A DNA stretch of 64,000 nt from Cellulomonas timonensis (GTDB lineage Bacteria; Actinomycetota; Actinomycetes; Actinomycetales; Cellulomonadaceae). Of the stretch, positions 27,825 to 36,764 are shown one piece after another. A program made the translations under genes and the position numbers. The DNA is taken from positions 310,001 through 374,000 of the forward strand of contig NZ_FCOT01000012.1 of the NCBI RefSeq assembly GCF_900046455.1, read 5' to 3'. Numbering within the stretch: position 1 is the stretch's first letter; each line of letters opens with the position of its first letter. The notes below the pieces were generated by a model that was not told the origin of the DNA, ran no database searches, and saw only the letters and a list, made by a program, of their open reading frames with translations.

Positions 27825-27850
27825 CGTCAACGAGCCCGTAGCCTGGCGTC

Positions 27851-28318
27851 GTGTCTCGATCGGGTCCCGACCTCGCCCTGCTGCTCCTCGGCGCGTACCG
27901 CCGGTTGGTGGACGACGCAGTCGTGGAGCTCGTCGCCCGGGGATACGCGGATGTGCGCCCCGTGCACGACTTCGCGATGCGGGCCATCCTCTCCGGCGCC
28001 GACAGCGCCTCCGAGCTCGGACGCCGCATGTCCGTGTCCAAACAGGCCGCGGCGAAGACCATCGCGACCCTGCTCGAACGCGGCTACATCTCCCGAGAGG
28101 CCGATCCGCACGACGCCCGGCGCAAGCGCATCGAGGTCACCCCGTTAGGGCTCGAGGTCATGCGCCAGGGCGAGGCGATCTTCGACGAGCTGCGGCGAGG
28201 CTGGGAAGACCGGATCGGCAGCAGCGGGCTCGCCGAGCTGGAGAGGCAGCTCACGGAACTCGTCGGGGACGCGCGCATCCAGGTGGACGCCCCGGGATGG
28301 GTCGCGGACGAGGACTAG
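27851..28318 (+). CDS. MarR-family transcriptional regulator
   Basis: The 155-aa protein starts at GTG 27851. TAGCCT (27839-27844) ends six bases before it, so translation is probably leaderless. The winged helix-turn-helix spans about residues 35-105 (SASELGRRMSVSKQAAAKTIATL, wing with the DPHDARRKRIEVT motif). MarR dimers bind palindromes of about 18 bp and release on ligand binding. The two 19-bp palindromes before it indicate control of itself and the hydrolase. Confidence 0.92.
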   Translation: MSRSGPDLALLLLGAYRRLVDDAVVELVARGYADVRPVHDFAMRAILSGADSASELGRRMSVSKQAAAKTIATLLERGYISREADPHDARRKRIEVTPLGLEVMRQGEAIFDELRRGWEDRIGSSGLAELERQLTELVGDARIQVDAPGWVADED

Positions 28319-28352
28319 AACAGGCCGGCGCCACGTTGAGAGGACATCGACG

Positions 28353-28565
28353 ATGACCACCTGGAGGCCTGGCATGACCACAGCACCTTCGCCCACCACC
28401 TCCGTGGCAGACCCCCGCGAGGACATCGAGGTCGGCGTCCTCCTGGCGAACGGGCGCCTGGCCGGCCGCTCCTTCTGCGACCGCGCCGAGGCGGAGGCCT
28501 GGGCCCGCACCGAGGAGGGCGAGCAGGTCGTGGAGTTCAACCACGTCTGCGAGTGCGACATGTGA
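28353..28565 (+). CDS. Small hypothetical acidic protein with Cys-rich end
   Basis: The protein has 70 aa from ATG 28353, or 63 aa from ATG 28374; GGAGG six bases before 28374 makes the shorter form more likely. It is acidic (EDIEVGVLLANGR, AEAEAWARTEEGEQ) and ends HVCECDM, with a further Cys at FCDRA. It follows the MarR gene by 34 nt on the same strand and may be co-transcribed. I recognise no family. The Cys residues could bind metal, which is speculation. Confidence 0.55.
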   Translation: MTTWRPGMTTAPSPTTSVADPREDIEVGVLLANGRLAGRSFCDRAEAEAWARTEEGEQVVEFNHVCECDM

Positions 28566-28699
28566 GGACCCGTCGCGCAGGGGCGGGAGTCGCGGCTGGC
28601 GCCGCGATGGCAGTCCTGGTCCCTACTGCCCTCCAGCTCACTGGTGACAGTGCGCGACCGGCCCCCGCCACGACCCCCGCTGACTGCGAGCGCGGGTTC

Positions 28700-29410
<711 letters not shown>

Positions 29411-29455
29411 CGGGGAGCCTTCCTGAGCAGGGACAGACGGGCGGACGGGTGTGGG

Positions 29456-29497
29456 GTCAGGCGACACGTGGTCAGGCGACACGTGGTCAGGCGACAC
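29456..29497. repeat. 15-bp tandem repeat carrying the permease stop codon
   Basis: GTCAGGCGACACGTG is repeated at 29456-29470 and 29471-29485, with a third 12-nt partial copy at 29486-29497. The third copy is the 3' end of the permease gene (RSVA-stop), so the stop region has been duplicated into the gap before the ATPase gene. Confidence 0.8.
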
Positions 29498-30959
29498 TGC
29501 GCAGCGCCTCCGCCGGCCGCATCCGCGCCGCGCGCCAGCCGCCCAGGCCACCGGCGACCAGCCCGCCGAGCACCGCGAGCGCCACCGCGGCCAGCACAGC
29601 CGTCCCGGTCACGGGCGCCTGCAGGGTCACGGCGATGGCCGAGGCCGTCTGCCCCATCGGGCCGCCCATGCCGCCGCCCATGCCGCCGCCGCCCATGCCG
29701 CCCGGGCCGCCGCCTGCGCCGCCACTGGCGGTGAGGCTCGCGGACAGCTCGGGGGCGATGAGGTTGATGGCCAGCACCGCGCCGAGCCCGAGCACCAGGC
29801 CGACGATCCCGCCGAGGAGCCCCTGGGCCACGGACTCGCCCATCACCTGGCCGACGACGCGGCGGCTGCGCCAGCCCAGCGCCTTGAGGGTGCCGAACTC
29901 GCGGATCCTGCGCCCGACGCCGGACAGGGTGAACAGGATGGCCAGCGCGAACGCCGCGACCAGCACCACGACGGCGAGCCACGTGCCGAGCGTGCCGGCG
30001 AGGTCGGAGGCGCTGGACAGCGACCCGGAGACGCTGCTGGCCAGATCGGCGGCGGTGGCGACGGTCGCGTCGGGCAGCGCGTTCTCGATCGCGGACTGCA
30101 CGGCGGTGATGACGTCGGCGGAGTCGGCCTGCACGTACAGGGCGCTGACCTGCCCGGCCTGGTTGGCGAGCGTCTGGGCCGTGTCGAGCGGGATGTACAC
30201 GTTGGCGGCGGTGGTCGCCGAGGACGACGTCGAGGACACGATGCCGACGACGGTGAAGTCCGTGCCGCCGAGAGTGACGGTCCCGTCCACGGCGATCTCG
30301 TTGCTGGTGGCGTAGGCCGAGTCGACGAGGGCGACGGTGGCCCCGGAGTCGGACTCGTCGAGCGCGCGGCCGTCGTCGAGGATGGCCGAGGTGAGCGGGC
30401 CGACGGCGTCGTTCGCCAGGTCGATGCCCTCGACGTCGATGCTGTCGATGCTGAACGAGCCCCCACCGGGCTGGCCGCCCGACTCGTCGGCGCCGCCCTC
30501 GGGCCGCTCGCCGGGCGCCGGCATGGAGGACATGTCGGGGACCTCGCCGGAGAAGCTGGTGCTGCTCAGGCTCAGCGAGCCGGCCACGGACGCGACCCCG
30601 TCGATGACTGCGACGTCGTCGACGGCCGAGGCGTCCATCGTCGAGGAGCCGCGGGCGACCTCGAGCCGGTCCTGGGCGAACGTCGCGCCACCGGAGCCGT
30701 TGTCGGCGCCCTGCTCGAACTCGAACTGCTGGGGTCCTCCCCCGCCCTCGCCGTCGGGCATCTGCGGCGCATTGGTCACGGTGATGTCCGTGCCGACGCC
30801 GTACACCGAGGCGAGCACCTCGTCCTGGGCCTTGCCGATGCCCGCGGTCACGCTGGTCACGGTGATGACCAGGGCGATCGCCAGGCCGAGCCCGAGGGCC
30901 ACGAGCCAGGTCTGCTTGCGGCGCTGCCGCAGCTCCCGGCGCAGGTAGGTGAGGAACAT
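29487..30959 (-). CDS. ABC transporter permease, MacB/FtsX type
   Basis: The 490-aa protein has one N-terminal helix (about residues 17-40), a large extracytoplasmic MacB-PCD-like domain (about 45-325) and three C-terminal helices with the FtsX signature (SGVGRRIREFGTLKALGWRSRRVVGQ). A Gly/Met-rich loop (GGPGGMGGGGMGGGMGGP) near residue 425 lies between the last two helices and may bind metal or simply be flexible. It works with the downstream ATPase. The gene starts at ATG 30959. Confidence 0.9.
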   Translation of the reverse strand: MFLTYLRRELRQRRKQTWLVALGLGLAIALVITVTSVTAGIGKAQDEVLASVYGVGTDITVTNAPQMPDGEGGGGPQQFEFEQGADNGSGGATFAQDRLEVARGSSTMDASAVDDVAVIDGVASVAGSLSLSSTSFSGEVPDMSSMPAPGERPEGGADESGGQPGGGSFSIDSIDVEGIDLANDAVGPLTSAILDDGRALDESDSGATVALVDSAYATSNEIAVDGTVTLGGTDFTVVGIVSSTSSSATTAANVYIPLDTAQTLANQAGQVSALYVQADSADVITAVQSAIENALPDATVATAADLASSVSGSLSSASDLAGTLGTWLAVVVLVAAFALAILFTLSGVGRRIREFGTLKALGWRSRRVVGQVMGESVAQGLLGGIVGLVLGLGAVLAINLIAPELSASLTASGGAGGGPGGMGGGGMGGGMGGPMGQTASAIAVTLQAPVTGTAVLAAVALAVLGGLVAGGLGGWRAARMRPAEALRSVA

Positions 30960-31085
30960 CGACGCTCCCGTCAGGTCCAGAGGGGTCGCCGCTCAAGCGG
31001 CTGCCTCACCTTCGGGCAGCAGTCTGGGGCCGTCCCTAGGAGAACCTGTGAGCCACCTGTTCGATCAGGCGCCATGCGGTGTGCG

Positions 31086-32315
31086 TCATGAGCACAGCGC
31101 GGTGTCGACCAACTCCGCGAGGTGCGCGGTGGTGTCGGCCTGCCCGACGTCGAGTGCGGTGACGGCCACCGTCACGGCTCGGCCGCTGTCGGTGACGCCG
31201 CCCTCGGTCAGGTAGCCGGCGATCGCGCCTCCGTGGCCCCAGGCGACGTCGCCGCAGCTCAGCGCGGTGGAGGTCAGGCCCAGTCCGTAGCCGAAGCCCT
31301 CGGGGAGCCCGTCGGGCGTGATGACCGTCTTCATCTGCGCCAGCTCGGCGGGCTGCAGGACCTTGCCGCCGAGCAGCGCGCTGAAGAACGCATTGAGGTC
31401 GCTGGGGGTGGAGACGACGTCGCCCGACGCCCAGGCTTGCGACGAGTCGAGGTTGGTGACATCGACCAGCTCCTCGTCTGCCGTCGCGGCGAAGTACCCG
31501 TGGGGGTGCGGGCCGCGGATGCCCCGCTCGCCGCGATCGGGCACGTAGGTGCTGCGCAGGCCCAGGGGCTCGATGATCCGCTCGGTGATGGCCTCGGCCA
31601 GCGGCCGCCCGGTGGCCTTCTGCACGATGAGGCCCGCGAGCAGGTAGTTCGTGTTGCTGTAGGCGAAGGCCTTGCCTCCCCCTGACGTCGGCATCGCCAG
31701 GGCCAGGTCGAGCAGCTCGTGGGGCTCGACGTACCAGTCGGTGATCGCCGCCAGGTCCGGGACGCCGTCCTGGAGGAACGGGGGGCCGTCCGTGTAGCTG
31801 CGGATCCCGCTGGTGTGCTGCAGCAGGTCGCGCACCGTGATGTCGTGGCCGTCGACGCCGTCTCCCCTGACGAGGCCGGGCAGGTAGGCCTCGATGGGCT
31901 CGTCGAGCCCGATGAGGCCCTCGCCGACGAGTTGCAGCACGGTGGCCGCGACGAACGTCTTGCTGTTGCTGCCGATGCGGACCTGCCCGTCCACCGGCAC
32001 ACGGGCGCCGGTGGCGAGGTCGCCCACGCCTGCGACCAGGTCGCGGTCCCGCCCCTTGCGGTCGGTGACGCTGGCCAGCGCCGCGGGGACGCCGTCCTCC
32101 CAGACGAGCCGGTCGAGCCCGTGCTGGACGACATCCGCCCGGGGCTTCCCCTGGCCGTGCGGGCGCTCTTTGTCACCGGCGAACGCGGCGCCGGGGACGG
32201 CGAGGGCGGCCCCGACGGCGAATGCGCTCACCAGCGCGAGCGCCGACGCGCGCGTGGGACGACGTGGGCCGCGCTGCTGCGGGACTGACTGCTGCGGATC
32301 TGGCTGCTGGGGCAT
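31086..32315 (-). CDS. Secreted serine hydrolase, beta-lactamase/S12 family
   Basis: The 409-aa protein starts at ATG 32315 (AGGAG five bases upstream). A Sec signal peptide ends near AAFAGDKE (about residue 47). It has the class C/DD-peptidase motifs: SNSK with Ser116 and Lys119, YSN in AFAYSNTNYLL, and HGG (WGHGGAIAG) in place of KTG, typical of S12 esterases and D-Ala-D-Ala carboxypeptidase R61 relatives. It could trim peptidoglycan or hydrolyse esters. It lies downstream of metI but behind a 210-nt gap, so it is probably separately expressed. Confidence 0.9.
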   Translation of the reverse strand: MPQQPDPQQSVPQQRGPRRPTRASALALVSAFAVGAALAVPGAAFAGDKERPHGQGKPRADVVQHGLDRLVWEDGVPAALASVTDRKGRDRDLVAGVGDLATGARVPVDGQVRIGSNSKTFVAATVLQLVGEGLIGLDEPIEAYLPGLVRGDGVDGHDITVRDLLQHTSGIRSYTDGPPFLQDGVPDLAAITDWYVEPHELLDLALAMPTSGGGKAFAYSNTNYLLAGLIVQKATGRPLAEAITERIIEPLGLRSTYVPDRGERGIRGPHPHGYFAATADEELVDVTNLDSSQAWASGDVVSTPSDLNAFFSALLGGKVLQPAELAQMKTVITPDGLPEGFGYGLGLTSTALSCGDVAWGHGGAIAGYLTEGGVTDSGRAVTVAVTALDVGQADTTAHLAELVDTALCS

Positions 32316-32451
32316 GAGGTCTCCTGGGGTGGCCGTGCTGACAGTGGCGTTTCGTGCCTGTTCAGCATGGTTCGGGAGACCGGGCGCCACCATGACGCCC
32401 CCTGCCCTTCCCGAGTCGGGCTAGCCCCACCTCCGCCTTACCGCTAGCGCC

Positions 32452-32479
32452 ACCTGCCGGGCCGGCGGGCGGCGCAGGT
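32452..32479 (-). terminator. Possible terminator after metI
   Basis: ACCTGC (32452-32457) pairs with GCAGGT (32474-32479) around a GC-rich loop, 47 nt past the metI stop. Short arms and a large loop make this weak. Confidence 0.3.
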
Positions 32480-32525
32480 CGGTGATGTCGCCGGGACGGC
32501 GTGACGGGCTGGGCCCGCCGGGCGG

Positions 32526-33188
32526 TCATCGACGCAGCACACGCCTCGCCAACGTGTTGCCCAGCCACTGGGCGAGCTGCACGATCACCACGATCACCAC
32601 GACCGTGATGAACGTGACCTGCCAGTTGAAGCGCTGGTAGCCGTACACGATCGCGAAGTCGCCGAGCCCGCCGCCGCCGATCGCGCCCACCATCGCGGAC
32701 ATGTCCACGATGCCCACGAACAGGAAGGTGTAACCGAGGATCAGGGGCCCCAGGGCCTCGGGCACGAGCACCGTGGCCACGATCCGCAGCCGCGAGGCGC
32801 CCATCGCGCGCGCCGCCTCGATCACCCCCGGATCGAGCGCCACAAGGTTCTGCTCGACGATGCGCGAGGTGGCGAACGTGGCCATCAGCGTCATCGGGAA
32901 GATGGCCGCCTGGGTGCCGATCGTGGTGCCCACCACGGCGAGGGTCAGCGGCCCGATCGCCGTGATGAAGATGATGAACGGGATGGGCCGCACGATGTTG
33001 ACCAGCACGTTGAGCACCGTGAAGCCGGGGCCGCTGGCGAACAGGTTGCCCTTGCGGGTCGTGTAGAGCGCGAGCCCGAGCAGCAGCCCGGCGAACCCGC
33101 CGACCAGCAGCGTCACGGACACCATGTAGAGCGTCTCGCCCAGGGACTCCCACAGGATGGGGAGCAGGACGTCCCAGCCGAGCGTCAC
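32526..33188 (-). CDS. metI: Methionine ABC transporter permease MetI
   Basis: The 220-aa protein starts at GTG 33188, overlapping the metN stop (GTGA). It has five hydrophobic segments and the MetI EAA-like loop GVIEAARAMGASRLRIV, with the family C-terminal GGGGLGDFAIVYGYQRFN. It forms the membrane channel for D- and L-methionine with MetN and MetQ. Confidence 0.93.
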   Translation of the reverse strand: MTLGWDVLLPILWESLGETLYMVSVTLLVGGFAGLLLGLALYTTRKGNLFASGPGFTVLNVLVNIVRPIPFIIFITAIGPLTLAVVGTTIGTQAAIFPMTLMATFATSRIVEQNLVALDPGVIEAARAMGASRLRIVATVLVPEALGPLILGYTFLFVGIVDMSAMVGAIGGGGLGDFAIVYGYQRFNWQVTFITVVVIVVIVQLAQWLGNTLARRVLRR

Positions 33189-34216
33189 CGTGCCTCCGTC
33201 AGCTCGACCACGTCGGTGGTGCGGCGCAGCGACGCCAGCAGCCTGTCGATCGCGGGATCGTCGCCCACCAGCTCGAGCGTGAGACTGCCGAACGGCCGCT
33301 CGTCGATCTCGGAGATGCCGCCGTAGATGATCGAGCCGTCCACGCCGTGCTCGCGCAGCTCACGGGTGAGCTGCGTGCCTGAGCCGCCGTCGTCGCGGAC
33401 CCCGACGGTGACGATCCGCCCCTGGTGCCGGTGCCGCAGCCGCGCGAGGACCTCGGCGTCGGGCCGGTCGTGCAGCGCCGTCGCCACGAACCTGCGGGTG
33501 GCGTCGGCCTGCGGCTCGGAGAACACCGAGTAGACGTCGCCGACCTCGACCACGCGGCCGTGCTCCATCACGGCGACCCGGTCGCAGGTGCTGCGCACCA
33601 CGTCCATCTCATGCGTGATGACCACGACGGTGACGCCCTGCTCACGGTTGACGCGGCGCAGCAGCGCGAGCACATCGCGGCTCGTCTCGGGGTCGAGCGC
33701 ACTGGTGGCCTCGTCGGCCAGCAGCACTGCGGGCGCGGCAGCGAGCGCGCGAGCGATGCCGACGCGCTGCTTCTGCCCGCCGGAGAGCTGGGAGGGGAAC
33801 TGCCGCGCCTTGTCGCTCAGCCCCACGAACTCGAGCAGCTCGGCCACGCGGGCCACCCGCCGCTCCTTGGACCAGCCGGCCACCCGCAGCGGATAGCCGA
33901 CGTTCCCGGCGACGGTGCGCGAGGCGAGCAGGTTGAAGTGCTGGAACACCATGCCGATGCCTGCGCGGACCTTGCGCAGGTCACCCTCCCCCAGGGCGCT
34001 GACCTCGTGCCCGTCGACGACCACCCGCCCAGAGGTGACGGGCTCGAGGGCGTTGATGAGCCGCACCAGGGTGCTCTTGCCGGCGCCCGAATAGCCGATG
34101 ACGCCGAAGATCTCCCCCCGCCGGATCTCGAGGCTGACGTCGTCGACGGCGCGCACGGCGCTGGGGCCGCTGCCGAACACCTTCGTCGCGTGCTCGAACG
34201 TGATCATCGCGCTCAT
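33185..34216 (-). CDS. metN: Methionine ABC transporter ATP-binding protein MetN
   Basis: The 343-aa protein has Walker A GYSGAGKST, signature LSGGQKQRVGIARAL, Walker B VLLADEATSALDPETS and, after about residue 265, the C-terminal NIL ligand-binding domain (LTLELVGDDPAIDRLLASL) that lets methionine inhibit transport. It starts at ATG 34216. It is separated from metQ by a strong hairpin and coupled to metI. Confidence 0.94.
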   Translation of the reverse strand: MSAMITFEHATKVFGSGPSAVRAVDDVSLEIRRGEIFGVIGYSGAGKSTLVRLINALEPVTSGRVVVDGHEVSALGEGDLRKVRAGIGMVFQHFNLLASRTVAGNVGYPLRVAGWSKERRVARVAELLEFVGLSDKARQFPSQLSGGQKQRVGIARALAAAPAVLLADEATSALDPETSRDVLALLRRVNREQGVTVVVITHEMDVVRSTCDRVAVMEHGRVVEVGDVYSVFSEPQADATRRFVATALHDRPDAEVLARLRHRHQGRIVTVGVRDDGGSGTQLTRELREHGVDGSIIYGGISEIDERPFGSLTLELVGDDPAIDRLLASLRRTTDVVELTEAR

Positions 34217-34252
34217 GCGCTGAGTCCTCCTGGGGGGTGGAGTGCGAGGGGA

Positions 34253-34290
34253 CAGTCTGACGGGGGTCGCTGTGGACCCCCGTCAGACTG
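34253..34290 (-). terminator. Perfect 16-bp intercistronic hairpin between metQ and metN
   Basis: CAGTCTGACGGGGGTC (34253-34268) pairs perfectly with GACCCCCGTCAGACTG (34275-34290) around the loop GCTGTG. It starts 7 nt after the metQ stop. It may partly terminate transcription or shield the metQ 3' end, giving more binding protein than ATPase, as is common in such operons. Confidence 0.8.
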
Positions 34291-34297
34291 CGCCAGG

Positions 34298-35185
34298 TCA
34301 GCCCTGTGCGGCGACGGCCTTCTGGATGTCCACCAGGTAGCCCTGCAGCTCGGAGCCGCCCTGGCTGGTGATGACGGCGGTGCCGCCCGACGCGGCGAGC
34401 AGCGCCTCCTGCACCTCGGCGCCCTGGTACAGCTCGACGAGCTTGAGGTAGGTGGCGTTGTCCTTGTCCTCGGCGCGCGCGACCCAGATGTTGATGTACG
34501 GGCGGGCCCCCGGGCTCTCGGCCTTGTCCTGGTAGAGCGCGTCAGCCGGCGAGAGCCCGGCGTCGGCCACGAAGTCGTTGTTGATGATCGACGCCGCGAC
34601 GCTGTTCAGCGCCACAGCCGTCTGCGCCGCGTCGACGGGGGTGACGGTGACGGTGGACTCGTCGGCGATGACGTCGGCGGGGATGGACACCGAGCTGCCG
34701 CCGTTCTTGAGCTTCACGAGCCCGGCGTCCTGCAGCACGAGCAGGGCGCGCGCCTGGTTGGTGGGGTCGTTGGGGATGGCGACCTCGCTGCCCTCGGGGA
34801 TGTCCTCGATCGAGGTGTGCTTCTTGGAGTACAGGCCCAGCGGGTAGACGGCGGTGGCGCCGATGGGCGTCAGGTCGTCATCCGTGCCCACGTTGTACTG
34901 GGCCAGGTACTGCAGGTGCTGGAACTGGTTGAGGTCGAGCTGCCCCTGCGACAGCGCCGGGTTGGGCTGCGTGTAGTCGGTGAAGTTGACGAGCTCGACC
35001 TCGATGCCCTCCTCGGCGGCCGCCTCCGTGAAGACCGTCCAGTGGTCCTCACTGGCGCCGACGACGCCGATACGGACGGCCTCCGCATCGCCGGCGTCGG
35101 AGCCCGCGTCGCTCGTGCCGGAGCACGCGGCGAGCAGGGCGACCGCCGAAGCTGCGGCAAGGGTGCGGACGAGGGTGCGGAGCAT
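34298..35185 (-). CDS. metQ: Methionine-binding lipoprotein MetQ
   Basis: The 295-aa protein starts at ATG 35185. The lipobox LLAAC gives lipid-anchored Cys21. The mature NLPA-family domain has the typical VELVNFTDYTQPNPALSQGQLDLNQFQH and VAIPNDPTNQARALLVLQDAGLV. It captures methionine outside the cell for MetNI. First gene of the met operon. Confidence 0.94.
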   Translation of the reverse strand: MLRTLVRTLAAASAVALLAACSGTSDAGSDAGDAEAVRIGVVGASEDHWTVFTEAAAEEGIEVELVNFTDYTQPNPALSQGQLDLNQFQHLQYLAQYNVGTDDDLTPIGATAVYPLGLYSKKHTSIEDIPEGSEVAIPNDPTNQARALLVLQDAGLVKLKNGGSSVSIPADVIADESTVTVTPVDAAQTAVALNSVAASIINNDFVADAGLSPADALYQDKAESPGARPYINIWVARAEDKDNATYLKLVELYQGAEVQEALLAASGGTAVITSQGGSELQGYLVDIQKAVAAQG

Positions 35186-35633
35186 GGGGATGTTCCTTCC
35201 GGTGGGTGCAGCCCGAGGCTCGCCACGGTGGGTGACGGCCCGGCGATGCGGGGAGGTGCGGGAGCGGTGCTAGCCCTCGGCGCAGACGTCACACCTGCGA
35301 GGCAGAGGGAGGGTGCGGCACGCCCTCAGAGGGGCGGCGGGGCCGAGCGGAGAGTCGCTGGCGTCAGCGGCACGCGGCGAGGGGCAGACAACACATCATC
35401 GCGACGTGGCCCATGGCCAGTCGTGACGCGTGCGTTCCTCGCGGGGTGCTCATGGCGAGGATGGTGCTCCTCCGCCGCCGTGACGTCCACTCCGTGGCGA
35501 GACCGTCTCACACAGTGGGACGCCCGGGGGATTTGAGGCAATCGTCACTCTTCCCAGACTTTCCCGACTGGGCGTTGATATCATGCCGACATAGCGTCGG
35601 TAACCCAGCCGCGCATCCGACGAAAGGCCCCCG
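35186..35633. other. 448-nt divergent intergenic region, metQ / FtsX operon
   Basis: No coding sequence I would support. The minus strand should hold a metQ leader, but I do not find the conserved SAM-I or SAM-IV core in it. The GC-rich part 35300-35350 has imperfect hairpins (around GAGGGTGCGGCACGCCCTC). The 35530-35600 end is AT-richer, with the direct repeat TTCCC(A)GACT and a candidate promoter for the plus-strand operon. Confidence 0.45.
35579..35600 (+). promoter_or_regulatory. -10 box and inverted repeat before the FtsX-ATPase-TetR operon
   Basis: TATCAT (35579-35584) is a good -10 box. CCGAC-N5-GTCGG (35586-35600) lies over the expected start of transcription and is a candidate operator for the TetR protein at the end of the operon. 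No clear -35 was seen. Confidence 0.45.
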
Positions 35634-36764
35634 ATGTTCCTCGCACTCCGCGAGCTCCATTTCGCGCGATCGCGCTTCAGCCTGATGGGAGGCGTCGTCG
35701 CACTCATCGCCGTGCTGATGGTGATGCTCTCCGGGCTCTCCTCCGGACTGGTGAACGACGGCGTCTCCGGGCTCAAGGCCCAGCCCGTCGACGCCTTCGC
35801 CTTCGCCGAGGGCACCAAGACCGACTCCGCCTTCTCGCGGAGCATCATCGACGTGTCGCAGGTCGACGTCTGGGCAGACCGCCCCGACGTGGCAGCCGCC
35901 GAGCCGCTCGGCTCCATGCTCGTCAACGCGCACAGCTCCACCGACGTCCCCGTGGACCTCGCGCTGTTCGGCGTCGAGCCCGGCTCGTTCCTCGAGCCCG
36001 CGGTGGCCGAGGGCCAGCGCCTCGGCGACCCCCACGGCATCGTCGTGAGCCAGACCGTCCTGGACGACGGGCTCGCGGTCGGCGACACCCTCACCATCGA
36101 CCGCGTCGGCACGGAGCTGACGATCATCGGCAGCACCGGCAACCAGCACACGTTCGGCCACGTCGACGTCGCCTACCTGCCGCTCACCACCTGGCAGGAG
36201 GTCCACTCCGGAGCCTCCGCCGGCGAGGAGGTCCGGGCCGACGCGTACACCGAGGCCAGCGCCGTCGCGCTGCAGGCCGCCGACGGCCGGGCCATCGACC
36301 TCGCGGCTGGCGACGCCGCCGCCGGGACGTCCAGCAAGACCCTCGTCGAGTCGTTCGGCGCCTCCCCCGGCTACTCGGCCGAGACCTCGACGCTGATGCT
36401 CATCCAGGTGTTCCTGTACGCGATCTCGGCGCTCGTCGTCGGCGCGTTCTTCACCGTCTGGACCATCCAGCGCCGCCACGAGCTCTCCGTGCTGCGCGCC
36501 ATGGGCGCCTCCACCGGCTACCTCCTGCGGGACGGCCTGGCGCAGGCGCTCATCGTGCTGCTGGCCTCCACGCTCGTTGGCGTGGCCATCGGCGTGGGCA
36601 GCGGGGCGCTGCTCGCCAGCACCCCGATGCCCTTCGCCCTGGAGGCGCCGGCCATCGGGCTCGCCTTCATCCTGCTCATCGGCCTGGGACTGATCGGCGC
36701 CGCGTTCGCGATCGCCCGCATCGCCAAGGTCGACCCGCTCAAGGCACTCGGAGGACAGCGATGA
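35634..36764 (+). CDS. FtsX-like ABC transporter permease
   Basis: The 376-aa protein starts at ATG 35634 (GAAAGG upstream). It has one N-terminal helix (about residues 15-40), an extracytoplasmic domain (about 45-245) and three C-terminal helices with the FtsX motif WTIQRRHELSVLRAMGAS. The layout resembles DevC-type permeases. It forms a transporter with the following ATPase (4-nt overlap). Cargo unknown; a TetR in the operon suggests drug or lipid export. Confidence 0.9.
   Translation: MFLALRELHFARSRFSLMGGVVALIAVLMVMLSGLSSGLVNDGVSGLKAQPVDAFAFAEGTKTDSAFSRSIIDVSQVDVWADRPDVAAAEPLGSMLVNAHSSTDVPVDLALFGVEPGSFLEPAVAEGQRLGDPHGIVVSQTVLDDGLAVGDTLTIDRVGTELTIIGSTGNQHTFGHVDVAYLPLTTWQEVHSGASAGEEVRADAYTEASAVALQAADGRAIDLAAGDAAAGTSSKTLVESFGASPGYSAETSTLMLIQVFLYAISALVVGAFFTVWTIQRRHELSVLRAMGASTGYLLRDGLAQALIVLLASTLVGVAIGVGSGALLASTPMPFALEAPAIGLAFILLIGLGLIGAAFAIARIAKVDPLKALGGQR

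Noticed and set aside
28566-28699. Small secreted protein after the Cys-ended ORF
   Set aside because: The frame looks signal-peptide-like but has no stop before running antisense into the ABC ATPase gene, and no ribosome site.
29690-29710. Gly/Met-rich run in the MacB-type permease as a separate repeat element
   Set aside because: It is in frame inside a clear coding sequence and is best read as a protein loop.
35186-35633. SAM riboswitch before metQ
   Set aside because: Looked for the SAM-I and SAM-IV conserved cores on the minus strand; neither was readable.
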